A DNA stretch of 64,000 nt. Origin: Spirochaetaceae bacterium bin103. GTDB lineage: Bacteria; Spirochaetota; Spirochaetia; SZUA-6; Bin103. The stretch lies in the NCBI GenBank assembly GCA_002238925.1, contig MPNH01000019.1:1-64000 (forward strand), in the 5' to 3' direction. The notes under the pieces are model-generated. The model saw nothing but the letters and a program-made list of their open reading frames with translations, searched no databases and was not told the origin of the DNA. Positions within the stretch are counted from its first letter, which is position 1, and each line of letters starts with the position of its first letter. The position numbers and the translations under genes were made by a program. This document shows, piece after piece, positions 26,421-34,812 of this stretch.

Positions 26421-29009
26421 ATGCAGCCCTTTCCGGAGTCGATCAGCGAGCTTGCCGCAACGCTGCCAGTCGTCCGCCACCGTGACCAGATCCTGCAGCA
26501 GGTCGCCGCCAACCCGGTAACCGTGGTGGAGAGCCCGACCGGATCGGGCAAGACCACCCAGCTTCCCCGCATCCTGTTCGATGCCGGCTACGGCGACACG
26601 GGCCGTATCGGCGTTACCCAACCGCGCCGCATCGCCGCCGTATCGGTTACCGACTTCATTTTCGCGCAACTCGCCGCCGACGCCGGAGCCGACGCCGGAG
26701 GCGGCGGCCCGGACGTGGCGTTGGCCGCGTACAAGATGCGGTTCGAGGACACCACCACCCGGGACACTCGCATCAAGGTGATGACCGACGGGGTGCTGCT
26801 GCAGGAACTCAAGCACGACCGCCTGCTTGGCGAATATTCGGTTCTGATGGTCGACGAGGCGCACGAGAGGTCGCTCAACATCGACTTCGTCCTCGGCCTG
26901 CTGAAGGCCGTGCTGGCGCAGCGGCCCGATTTCAAGGTGATCGTGTCCTCCGCCACCATCAACGCGGAGGTGTTCTCCGAGTACTTCGACTCCTGCCCGA
27001 TTGTGCGCATCGACACACCGGTACACCCGGTGCAGATCCGCTATCGCCCGTTTCAGCCCGCCGGCGACCCCGAGCGACTGCTCGCCGCCGTGGAGCAAAT
27101 CGTGCTCGAGATCGACCGCGCCGGGATGCCGGGCGACATCCTGGTATTCCTGTCCGGCGAACGCGACATCCGCGCCTGCATCGCAACCCTCGCCGCCCGC
27201 CGCGAGAGCCGCAGATGGCAGCTCCTGCCATTGTACGCGCGGCTGGCGCGCGCCGAGCAGGACCGCGTGTTCGCGGCGTTCCCGGACCGGCGCAAGATCG
27301 TGGTGGCCACCAACATCGCGGAGACCAGCATCACCATCCCCGGTATCGGCTTCGTGATCGACTCCGGTCTGGCCAAGGTCAACTCGTTCAATACCCGAAC
27401 GCTTACCTCCGCCCTCACCGAGCAGCCGATCTCGCACGCGTCCTGCAATCAGCGCCGCGGGCGGGCCGGACGCACCGGTCCCGGCGCCTGCTTCCGGCTC
27501 TACTCGGAAGCCTCCTACCAGCGGCGCCCGCTGTTCGAGACCGAGGAAATCCATCGTACCGACCTGTCCGAGGTGGTACTGCGGATGGCGGAGCTGGGCA
27601 TTACCGAGTTCGAAGAGTTCGACTTCCTGTCGTCGCCGGGACGCGAACGGATCGCCAGCGCCGTGGCGCTGCTCGGGCGCCTCGACGCGCTCGACGAAGC
27701 CCGGGAGCTGACCGAGGTCGGACGCACCATGGTCAGGTTCCCGATCCTGCCGCGCCACGCGCGTATCCTGGTGGAGGCGATGTACCGCTACCCCGAGGTG
27801 CTGGAGGAAGCGATTATCGCCGCCGCCTTCCTGTCGGTGCCGACCCCGTTCATCATGCCTGATGGCCACGAGCTGGAGGCGCGCCACGCTCACCACGCGT
27901 TTCGCCACCCGCTCGGCGACCTGGTAGCCTGCCTGGACCTGTACGGCCTGTTTCGCGACAGCCGCGACCGGGATGGCTTTTGCGCGCGCCACTACCTGGA
28001 ACCGCGCACCATGTACGAGATTCTGAACGTCAAGGAACAACTGGAGGCGATCGTGAGCGGGCTCGGGGTGCCGGTGAGCGGCGGCGGCCCGATCAGCCAC
28101 TACCTGCGTGCGGTCGGGCGCGGCCTGATTCAATTCATCTGCGTGGCCTCCGGGCCGGGGCGCTACCGCAGTCCGACGGCCGGCAACATCTTCATCCATC
28201 CCGGATCGGGCATGTATCAGCAGCCGGCGCGCTACATCGTGGCGGGCGAGGTCATGCGCACCGCGCGTGCCTACGCGCGCTCGGTGTCGCCGCTGACCCG
28301 CGAGGAGGTGCGCGCCATCTCGCCCGACCTGCTCGCCGAGTTGATCGCGGTGTCGCGGGACGGAGCGAAAGGCGAGCGCCGCGCGGGCCGTGGCCGTGGC
28401 CGGGACCGGTCGGGCGCGGCGGACCGCTCCGACCGGCCCGCCCGTCCGCGTTCCACCCGCGACGCCGCGCGGCAGTTGCACCTGCTCGGCAAGGTGTTCG
28501 AAGTTACCGAACAGCGCAAGCGGCCGCTGGTAACCTTGCCGTGGCGGGAGGCCGCCCCCGTTGCCCGCCGCGCCGGGCGCCGCTCGCTGGCGGCGTACCG
28601 CTCGTGGCGCGGCCGCATTTCCCTGGACGGCGCCGAGATCATGCCGGGGGCGCGCCTCGAGGCGCTGTTCGAGGTGCTCGCCAAGATCGACCCGGCGCAC
28701 CGCATCGACGCCGGCTGGCCGCGCGACACCATGCGCCTGCCGCAGGACGCCGCGCGCCTGCTCGACTGTCTCGGAGATCTGCTGGCGATGAGTACCCGCC
28801 GCCCGGGCGCTCACAAGCTGGGCTTCGTCGCTCTGCAGACCGATGCCAACGGCGGTTTCTGGCTGTCGCTGCGGCGCAACCTGCAAAACGCCGTGGCGGA
28901 CAGCCTGGCCTCGCTGGAGGCCCTGGCCGACGCACCGCCGCGGGCGCTGGACGAGGCGCAGCAGGCGAGCGTGAGCGCCGTCTACCGGCGGGTGGCGAAC
29001 TTGTTGTAG
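26421..29009 (+). CDS. hrpA: DEAH-box ATP-dependent RNA helicase, HrpA-like short form
   Basis: An 862-residue superfamily 2 helicase. Motif I is SPTGSGKTTQLP (residues 38-49), motif Ia TQPRRIAA, motif II DEAH in VDEAHERSLNIDF, motif III SSATI, and motif VI QRRGRAGRTGPGACFRLY. An HA2/OB-fold region follows. E. coli HrpA is about 1300 residues with a C-terminal DUF3418 domain; that extension is missing here, and an Arg-rich segment (about residues 650-690) precedes a shorter tail. Such helicases act in mRNA processing or in rescue of collided ribosomes; the substrate is not readable. ATG 26421 follows GGGGG and is divergent from the ClpX-like gene. Confidence 0.88.
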   Translation: MQPFPESISELAATLPVVRHRDQILQQVAANPVTVVESPTGSGKTTQLPRILFDAGYGDTGRIGVTQPRRIAAVSVTDFIFAQLAADAGADAGGGGPDVALAAYKMRFEDTTTRDTRIKVMTDGVLLQELKHDRLLGEYSVLMVDEAHERSLNIDFVLGLLKAVLAQRPDFKVIVSSATINAEVFSEYFDSCPIVRIDTPVHPVQIRYRPFQPAGDPERLLAAVEQIVLEIDRAGMPGDILVFLSGERDIRACIATLAARRESRRWQLLPLYARLARAEQDRVFAAFPDRRKIVVATNIAETSITIPGIGFVIDSGLAKVNSFNTRTLTSALTEQPISHASCNQRRGRAGRTGPGACFRLYSEASYQRRPLFETEEIHRTDLSEVVLRMAELGITEFEEFDFLSSPGRERIASAVALLGRLDALDEARELTEVGRTMVRFPILPRHARILVEAMYRYPEVLEEAIIAAAFLSVPTPFIMPDGHELEARHAHHAFRHPLGDLVACLDLYGLFRDSRDRDGFCARHYLEPRTMYEILNVKEQLEAIVSGLGVPVSGGGPISHYLRAVGRGLIQFICVASGPGRYRSPTAGNIFIHPGSGMYQQPARYIVAGEVMRTARAYARSVSPLTREEVRAISPDLLAELIAVSRDGAKGERRAGRGRGRDRSGAADRSDRPARPRSTRDAARQLHLLGKVFEVTEQRKRPLVTLPWREAAPVARRAGRRSLAAYRSWRGRISLDGAEIMPGARLEALFEVLAKIDPAHRIDAGWPRDTMRLPQDAARLLDCLGDLLAMSTRRPGAHKLGFVALQTDANGGFWLSLRRNLQNAVADSLASLEALADAPPRALDEAQQASVSAVYRRVANLL

Positions 29010-29022
29010 TTGCGACCCGGTT

Positions 29023-30084
29023 CTATTGGTCGTTGCGCAGCGCGGCGCGCACCGCGTCGATCGGTACGGCGCGCAGTTCGGTCTGTTCGAGGCCGCGCTG
29101 CAGCACGAAGCGCAGTTCGTCGCCGCTGCGCTTCTTGTCCGCGCGCATCGCGGCCACGATCCGGTCACTGTCGACCTCGGCCGCGCACAGGCGGTAGCCG
29201 TACGCGCGCAGCAGCCGGATCACGCGCTGGGCATAGCCGGGGTCGACGATGCCGAGCACGCGGCCGAGACGCATCGCGCGCCCCATTCCCCAGGCCACCG
29301 CGGCACCGTGGCTCCAGGCGAAGCCGGAAGCAGATTCGAGCGCATGCGCGAACGTGTGGCCGAGATTCAGAAACGCCCGCGAGGTACCGTCCGCACTCAC
29401 CGCGGTGCCCAGTTCCTCGCGCAGATCGTGCGCCACGAACCGCGCCTTCACCGCCAGGCACCGGCGCACGTACTCGCCGACCAGCGCCGGACTGCGCGCC
29501 AGCACCTCGTCACGGCGGCACTCCAGCAGCCCGAACAGCCCGCCGTCGCCGAGCATGGCAGTCTTGATAACCTCCGCCAGCCCGTCAAGGTAGTCGCTGG
29601 TGGAAAGGTGGGTGACCACGGTTGGAACCACCACCAGCCGGTGCGCCGGGTAGAACGTGCCGACCAGGTTCTTGCCGCCGCGCAGATTGATGCCGGTCTT
29701 GCCCCCCAGTGAGGCGTCCACCATCGCGGTCACCGTGGTGGGCACCAGCGTCAGCCGCACGCCGCGCAGGTAGACGGAAGCGGCGAACCCGGCCACGTCG
29801 CACACCGCCCCGCCGCCCACGCCGACGATTTCGCCGCCGCGGTCCATGCCGCGGTCGAGCGCGGCCAGCAACACGCGCTGCACGGATGCCCAGTGCTTGG
29901 CGCCGTCGCGGTCATCGAGCAGCACCGGATCGGGAACGCCGGCGCCGAACAGCCGTGCCGTGTTGGCGTCGAACACGACCACGCGGTTGGCGGCGCTGCG
30001 GAATTCCGCCGGCATGCGCTGCTCGAACCGCACCTCGGTATTCGGGTCGGCAACGGAGAATCGGTAGTTGATCACAGAAGTCAT
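29023..30084 (-). CDS. aroB: 3-dehydroquinate synthase
   Basis: The second enzyme of the shikimate pathway, converting DAHP to 3-dehydroquinate with NAD and a divalent metal. The 353-residue length is normal. Motifs: GGEIVGVGGGAVCDVAGF (NAD-binding Gly-rich loop), VPTTVTAMVDASLGGKTGIN, the metal/active-site EVIKTAML, and NLGHTFAHALE with the metal-binding histidine. No other aromatic-pathway gene lies nearby, so it stands alone beside the LysM gene, which lies 6 bp downstream in the same direction. The C-terminus converges with hrpA (13 bp gap). Confidence 0.95.
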   Translation of the reverse strand: MTSVINYRFSVADPNTEVRFEQRMPAEFRSAANRVVVFDANTARLFGAGVPDPVLLDDRDGAKHWASVQRVLLAALDRGMDRGGEIVGVGGGAVCDVAGFAASVYLRGVRLTLVPTTVTAMVDASLGGKTGINLRGGKNLVGTFYPAHRLVVVPTVVTHLSTSDYLDGLAEVIKTAMLGDGGLFGLLECRRDEVLARSPALVGEYVRRCLAVKARFVAHDLREELGTAVSADGTSRAFLNLGHTFAHALESASGFAWSHGAAVAWGMGRAMRLGRVLGIVDPGYAQRVIRLLRAYGYRLCAAEVDSDRIVAAMRADKKRSGDELRFVLQRGLEQTELRAVPIDAVRAALRNDQ

Positions 30085-30090
30085 GGGCAG

Positions 30091-30969
30091 CTATACGCGC
30101 GGCGCCTGCCACGGGTCGGCCGGAATGCCATCCTTGAACACAAGGAAGTAGAGGTTGGGCTTCTGGTCGTGCGGGTTCAGGCCCAGGCGCCCGATCTCGG
30201 TGCCGATCTCCACCTGGTCGCCGACCACCACGTAGGTCTCGGCACTGCCCAGGTAGCCGAATATGTAGCCCAGCGGATTCTCGACCAGAACCACCTGGCC
30301 GAAGCCGCGGCTCGGGCTGGCCCAGCGCACCGTGCCGGAGGAGACCGAGCGAACCGCCGCGCCCTCGGTGCCGGCGATCTTGAGGCCGGTCAGCTTGCCG
30401 TTGATACGGGTGCGCTGGCCGTCGGTGGGCCAGAGCCGGTTCTCGCCGCTGCCGGTCCGGGCGGTGGCGGCAGGACCGGGAGCAACCGGGAGCCGCCGCT
30501 GCGCCGCCGGGGTTTCGGTCCGGGGCGGCGAGCTCGTTCCGCCTTCCGGGATTACCAGCAACTGGCCGATGCGTACCGTGGTAGGATCTATAATCTCGTT
30601 TGCCGCCAGTATGAGGGCGGGATTCACACCGTACTTGCGACCCACCGAGTAGATGGTGTCGCCCTTGCGCATCACGTGTGCGTGCGGAATGGTCAACTCC
30701 TGCCCGCTGCGCAGCCGCGTCGGATCGGTGATGTTGTTGCTGCGCTGCAGCAGGTCGACGGTCACGCCGTATTTCCTGGCGATGCTGTAGAGAGTCTCGC
30801 CGCGGGCGATCCGATGCGTCTGGGCCGCCGCGTCCACGGCCGCCGCCGTGGCCACAACTACCAGAACGCACAACAACGTCCTGGCAGCACGTGGCGCAAC
30901 ACCGGCTGCATTCGAGCGGCGCGGCGCCGGGTTCCACGATGGGAAGCCAAGCCGCAAGAGAAGCCCCAT
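30091..30969 (-). CDS. LysM protein with degenerate M23/LytM domain
   Basis: A 292-residue envelope protein. A hydrophobic N-terminal segment (TLLCVLVVVATAAAVDAAA) is the signal peptide or anchor. Two LysM peptidoglycan-binding modules follow (HRIARGETLYSIARKYGV and HVMRKGDTIYSVGRKYGV). The C-terminal M23-like domain keeps the fold pattern, but the metal ligands are gone: the usual HxH reads NLYFLVFKDG, and the upstream H-x(3)-D region is also altered. It is therefore probably not an endopeptidase but a NlpD/EnvC-type amidase activator, which is inference from the family. ATG 30969 is chosen because a tRNA gene occupies the sequence just upstream of the longer frame. Confidence 0.8.
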   Translation of the reverse strand: MGLLLRLGFPSWNPAPRRSNAAGVAPRAARTLLCVLVVVATAAAVDAAAQTHRIARGETLYSIARKYGVTVDLLQRSNNITDPTRLRSGQELTIPHAHVMRKGDTIYSVGRKYGVNPALILAANEIIDPTTVRIGQLLVIPEGGTSSPPRTETPAAQRRLPVAPGPAATARTGSGENRLWPTDGQRTRINGKLTGLKIAGTEGAAVRSVSSGTVRWASPSRGFGQVVLVENPLGYIFGYLGSAETYVVVGDQVEIGTEIGRLGLNPHDQKPNLYFLVFKDGIPADPWQAPRV

Positions 30970-31072
30970 AGCCTTAATTTCGGAGCGGCGGCGCCTGAAC
31001 TGGAGAGCGGGTATTGAACGGGAGCGAAACTTGTCGCGTCTCGTCAGTGAGCCGCCGGTGTGGAGGGGGGAG

Positions 31073-31145
31073 TCGGGCTGGGGAGACTTGAACTCCCGAC
31101 CTCTCGGTCCCGAACCGAGCGCGCTAGCCACTGCGCCACAGCCCG
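31073..31145 (-). tRNA. tRNA-Pro (CGG)
   Basis: The minus strand folds as a full cloverleaf: acceptor CGGGCTG/CAGCCCG, D stem GCGC/GCGC, anticodon stem CTCGG/CCGAG with loop TTCGGGA (anticodon CGG, reading CCG), and T arm GGGAG-TTCAAGT-CTCCC. The discriminator is A. CCA is not encoded (ACT follows). It lies 54 bp downstream of tRNA-Asp and is probably on the same transcript. Confidence 0.93.
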
Positions 31146-31199
31146 TAGCGACATCAGCGGGACATCAGCAGATTGTCTCCGGATGACCTGATGGATGGA

Positions 31200-31273
31200 C
31201 GGGAGCGACGGGACTTGAACCCGCGGCCTCCGGCTTGACAGGCCGGCGCGATAACCACCTTCGCCACGCCCCC
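31200..31273 (-). tRNA. tRNA-Asp (GTC)
   Basis: Cloverleaf on the minus strand: acceptor GGGGGCG/CGCTCCC with one G-U pair, anticodon stem CCGGC/GCCGG with loop CTGTCAA (anticodon GTC, reading GAC and GAU), and T arm CGGG-TTCAAGT-CCCG. The discriminator is G, the normal identity base for aspartate tRNA. CCA is not encoded. A near-consensus promoter sits 17 bp upstream. Confidence 0.93.
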
Positions 31274-31289
31274 AATTGGCAGCGCGCCC

Positions 31290-31318
31290 AATATAGGAGC
31301 GCGCCGGCCCAGTGTCAA
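31290..31318 (-). promoter_or_regulatory. Strong promoter of the tRNA-Asp / tRNA-Pro unit
   Basis: On the minus strand TTGACA (31318-31313) and TATATT (31295-31290) are separated by exactly 17 bp, an almost perfect sigma-70 site. Transcription would start near 31283, ten bases before tRNA-Asp. The LysM gene downstream of tRNA-Pro may also be read from it. Confidence 0.75.
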
Positions 31319-31395
31319 CGTCCGCCAACGTGCAAACGCCGATGCAGGCCTTGTTGCGGACGATGCTATTGCGTACCATATGAGCAATTCCTTCC

Positions 31396-32961
31396 ATGGC
31401 CAAAACCCGAAATCGCAATCCCTCGAAGCGCCCGCACGCCGCCATAGCGGCGCAGCGCTCCAATCACCCGCTGCTCTACGTGGGCAGTCTCATCGTGCTT
31501 GTCATTATTACCGTCACCTTCATCGGCACGCCGGCGATCGGCCGCTTCGCCGGCGGCGGCGCGGGAACGGTGTTCGGAACCTATGACGAAATCGCGATCG
31601 AGCACCGTCGCGGCAACTACTTCGACAGCCAGATCCTGCAGATCTCGCAGCAGCGCCGCAACAGCGGATTCCGCCAGGATACCGAAACCGAGGCGCGCAC
31701 CGTGGTTCGGCAGGCGTTCCAGCGCGCGGCGTACCGGGTCGCAGTGCTCGCGGAGGCATCGAGCGCATCGCTGGCCGTTTCCACGGAGCGTATCGACGGC
31801 GAGTTGATCCGTTCCGGCCCGTACGTGGTCGGCGGTGTGTTCAGCGAGGAGCGGTACAATGCCACCCCCGCGTCGCAGCGCAAGGTGAACCGCCAGCTGG
31901 TGCAGGAGCAGCTCCTGGAGCGCCAGTATTTCTCCGACCTCACCTCCGTACACACCAGTTCGCATGCGGTCGACTTCTTCCGCGACATGGCGGCCGTCGA
32001 GCGCCGCTTCCGGGTTGCGGCGTTCAGCTTTGCCGAGTTGCCGCAAGCGGAACTGCAGCGGTTCGGCGAGGACAACGCCGCGCTGTTCCGGCGCATCAAG
32101 CTGAGCCGGATCCTGATGCGCGACGGAGACGAAGCCGAGGACGTGCTGCGCCGTCTGCAGGATGGATCGGCCACCTTCGAGGAACTCGCGCGGCTGTTCT
32201 CGATCGACGATTTAGCGTCGGGGGGAGAAGTGGGCTGGCGCTATTTCTACGACCTGGAGCGCGACTTCGACGGCGCCGATGCGGTGGAGGCGGTCTTCGC
32301 CCTGGCGCCCGGCGAGCACACCGAAGTGTTGACCAGCCGCTTCGGGGAAGTGATCTACCGGGCCGACGCCGCGCTGGTGGCGCCGGAATTCGAGAGCGAG
32401 GAAGCGCTCGCGGCGGTGCAGGACTACCTGCAGCGGTATGAGCGCGGCTTCGTCGAAGACTACTACACCGCGCGGGCGGCGGACTTCCGGCAGAGCGCTC
32501 AGGCAGCCGGTTTCTCCGAAGCCGCCGAGGCACTCGGCGTGGCAACCTTCGAGACCGGCTTCTTCCCGATCAACTTCCAGAATCTGATCGCGGTCAGCCG
32601 AGTGCGTGCCGAGGAGGGCGACGATCCCGCGGCGAATGCGAGCCTGCAGTCGGCGCCGTTTCACGAGGAGTTCTTCGAGCGCGCCTTCACCCTCGCCCCC
32701 GGCGCGGTGTCGCAGCCGATCGTCCTGGGCGACCGCATTCTGGTGCTGGAGATGCTGGAGGAGCGCCGCGCCGAGGAGGCCACGCTCGACCGCGCCGCGA
32801 GCTACTACCCGTTCCTTGTCACCGGCTCCCTGGACCGCGCCATAAACGCCCAGGTGTTCAGTTCCGACCGGCTGGTAGACAACTTCGAAGAGGGTTACCT
32901 GAAGTTCCTGCGCGTCCTCAATACGCCGGTGCAAGGCCCACCGACCCAGGCGGCCTTCTGA
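31396..32961 (+). CDS. Membrane-anchored parvulin-type foldase (SurA/PpiD-like)
   Basis: A 521-residue protein with a single N-terminal membrane span (LLYVGSLIVLVIITVTFIG) and a periplasmic body. A long helical SurA_N-like chaperone region is followed by a parvulin-like peptidyl-prolyl isomerase domain around residues 235-330: LSRILMRDGDEAEDVLRRLQ, DGSATFEELARLFSID, then GGEVGW. It probably helps outer-membrane or secreted proteins fold. ATG 31396 is the natural start, though no clear ribosome-binding site precedes it. A weak promoter (TTGTTG at 31351, TACCAT at 31374, 17 bp apart) would give a very short leader. lepA follows 13 bp later. Confidence 0.8.
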   Translation: MAKTRNRNPSKRPHAAIAAQRSNHPLLYVGSLIVLVIITVTFIGTPAIGRFAGGGAGTVFGTYDEIAIEHRRGNYFDSQILQISQQRRNSGFRQDTETEARTVVRQAFQRAAYRVAVLAEASSASLAVSTERIDGELIRSGPYVVGGVFSEERYNATPASQRKVNRQLVQEQLLERQYFSDLTSVHTSSHAVDFFRDMAAVERRFRVAAFSFAELPQAELQRFGEDNAALFRRIKLSRILMRDGDEAEDVLRRLQDGSATFEELARLFSIDDLASGGEVGWRYFYDLERDFDGADAVEAVFALAPGEHTEVLTSRFGEVIYRADAALVAPEFESEEALAAVQDYLQRYERGFVEDYYTARAADFRQSAQAAGFSEAAEALGVATFETGFFPINFQNLIAVSRVRAEEGDDPAANASLQSAPFHEEFFERAFTLAPGAVSQPIVLGDRILVLEMLEERRAEEATLDRAASYYPFLVTGSLDRAINAQVFSSDRLVDNFEEGYLKFLRVLNTPVQGPPTQAAF

Positions 32962-32974
32962 GGCGTCCATCGCG

Positions 32975-34774
32975 TTGAATCAGAGCACGCGCAACTTCTG
33001 TATCATCGCCCATATCGACCACGGCAAGTCGACGCTCGCGGATCGGTTCATCCAGCGCGCCCACATGGTGTCCGAGCGCGAGTTTCACGATCAGATGCTC
33101 GACTCGATGCCGATCGAGCGGGAACGCGGCATTACCATCAAGTCGCAGGCGGTGTCGATTCCCTACCGCGTGAACGGGACCGAGTACCATCTCAACCTGG
33201 TCGACACCCCCGGCCACGTCGACTTTACCTACGAGGTCTCGCGCGCCATTTGCTCATGCGAGGGGGCGCTGCTGCTGATCGACGCCACCCAGGGGGTGGA
33301 GGCGCAGACGCTGTCCAACTTCTACCTGGCCCTGGAGCAGGACCTGGAGATCATTCCGGTGATCAACAAGACCGACCTGCCCGGCATCGACTACGACTGG
33401 CTTGCCGAGCAGATCGACCGTGACCTGGGGCTGGACCCGGAACGCGCCATTCGGGTGTCAGCCAAGCACGGCACCGGCATGGACGAGCTGCTCGAGGCGA
33501 TCGTGCACCAGGTGCCGGCGCCGGACGGCAGCGCCGGCGACCCGCTGCGCGGCCTGATTTTCGACTCCGCCTACGATCCTTACCGCGGCGTGGTGATCCA
33601 CCTGCGCGTGTTCGAGGGGGCGGTTGCGCCGGGCATGCCGATCCGGTTCTGGTCCACCGACGGCTCGCACGTGGTGGAGGAAACCGGCACCTTCGGCGTC
33701 GGCACTACGCAGCGCACGGCAGAGCTGAAGGCAGGCGACGTCGGCTACCTGATCGCCGGGGTGAAGCGGATCGGCGATGCCCGCGTCGGCGACACGGTCA
33801 CGCGCGCCGACCTGCCGTGCGAACGGCCGCTGGACGGGTTCCGCGACGTGAAACCGGTGGTGTTCGCCTCGGTGTACCCCGTGGATGCCGACGACTACGC
33901 GGAGTTCAACGCGGCACTCGACCGGCTGGCGCTCAACGACGCCGCCCTCACCTACGAGAAGGACAGCTCGGCGGCGCTCGGCTTCGGCTTCCGGTGCGGC
34001 TTCCTGGGCATGCTGCACCTGGAGATCGTGCAGGAGCGCCTGGAGCGGGAGTTCGACCTGGCGGTGATCGTGACCGTACCCACGGTGCGCTACCGGGTGG
34101 TGCTGAACGACGGCACCGAGCGGTTCATAGACAATCCCCTTGACTACCCGGATCCGGGCCACATCGAGTACAGCGAGGAGCCGTTCATCCGCGCCAGCAT
34201 CATCACCCCGACCGCCTACGTGGGGGCGGTAATCAAGCTGTGCCTCGACCGCCGCGGCGTGCAGAACACCATGAACTATCTCGACGAGCGGCGCGTCGAA
34301 ATGACCTACGACATGCCGCTCGCCGAGGTGGTGTACGAGTTCTACGACACCCTGAAGTCGGTCAGCCGCGGCTACGCGTCGTTTGACTACGAACTCACCG
34401 ACTACCACGCGTCGCACCTGGTGCGGCTCGATATCCTGCTCAATGGGCGCCCGGTGGACGCGCTCGCGCAACTGGTGTTCAGCGACAGTGCCCGCCAGCG
34501 CGCCGGCGAAATTTGCCGGCGGCTCAAGGACGAGATTCCGCGCCACCAGTTCAAGGTTCCGATTCAGGGTGCGGTCGGCAGCCAGATCATTGCCCGCGAG
34601 ACGGTGTCCGCGGTGCGCAAGGACGTTACCGCCAAGTGCTACGGCGGCGATATTACCCGCAAGCGCAAGCTGCTCGAGCGTCAGAAGGAAGGCAAGAAGC
34701 GCATGAAGCAGATCGGCGACGTGCAACTGCCCAAGTCCGCCTTCCTGGCCGTCCTCAAGCCGCCGTCGGACTGA
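32975..34774 (+). CDS. lepA: Elongation factor 4 (LepA)
   Basis: A translational GTPase of 599 residues, the standard size. G1 AHIDHGKST (12-20), G2/switch RGITIK, G3 DTPGH, G4 NKTDLPG, and an EF-G-like domain III-V are all present, with the LepA-specific C-terminal domain ending CYGGDITRKRKLLERQKEGK. It acts on ribosomes under stress and in initiation. The start is TTG 32975: the conserved N-terminus RNFCIIAHIDHGKST begins four residues later, and no ATG or GTG fits. It is close behind the foldase gene and probably shares its transcript. The 3' end converges with the protease gene, with a GC-rich inverted sequence but no T-run between them. Confidence 0.96.
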   Translation: MNQSTRNFCIIAHIDHGKSTLADRFIQRAHMVSEREFHDQMLDSMPIERERGITIKSQAVSIPYRVNGTEYHLNLVDTPGHVDFTYEVSRAICSCEGALLLIDATQGVEAQTLSNFYLALEQDLEIIPVINKTDLPGIDYDWLAEQIDRDLGLDPERAIRVSAKHGTGMDELLEAIVHQVPAPDGSAGDPLRGLIFDSAYDPYRGVVIHLRVFEGAVAPGMPIRFWSTDGSHVVEETGTFGVGTTQRTAELKAGDVGYLIAGVKRIGDARVGDTVTRADLPCERPLDGFRDVKPVVFASVYPVDADDYAEFNAALDRLALNDAALTYEKDSSAALGFGFRCGFLGMLHLEIVQERLEREFDLAVIVTVPTVRYRVVLNDGTERFIDNPLDYPDPGHIEYSEEPFIRASIITPTAYVGAVIKLCLDRRGVQNTMNYLDERRVEMTYDMPLAEVVYEFYDTLKSVSRGYASFDYELTDYHASHLVRLDILLNGRPVDALAQLVFSDSARQRAGEICRRLKDEIPRHQFKVPIQGAVGSQIIARETVSAVRKDVTAKCYGGDITRKRKLLERQKEGKKRMKQIGDVQLPKSAFLAVLKPPSD

Positions 34775-34812
34775 CGGCGCTCAACCCCGGGCGCCGGCGC
34801 CGGAGGGCAGCG

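Noticed and set aside
26406-29168. 920-codon minus-strand frame opposite hrpA
   Set aside because: Antisense to a well-conserved helicase; composition is His/Arg/Gly-rich noise.
31044-31463. Open frame running through both tRNA genes
   Set aside because: The tRNA cloverleaves are complete and the frame has no conserved sequence.
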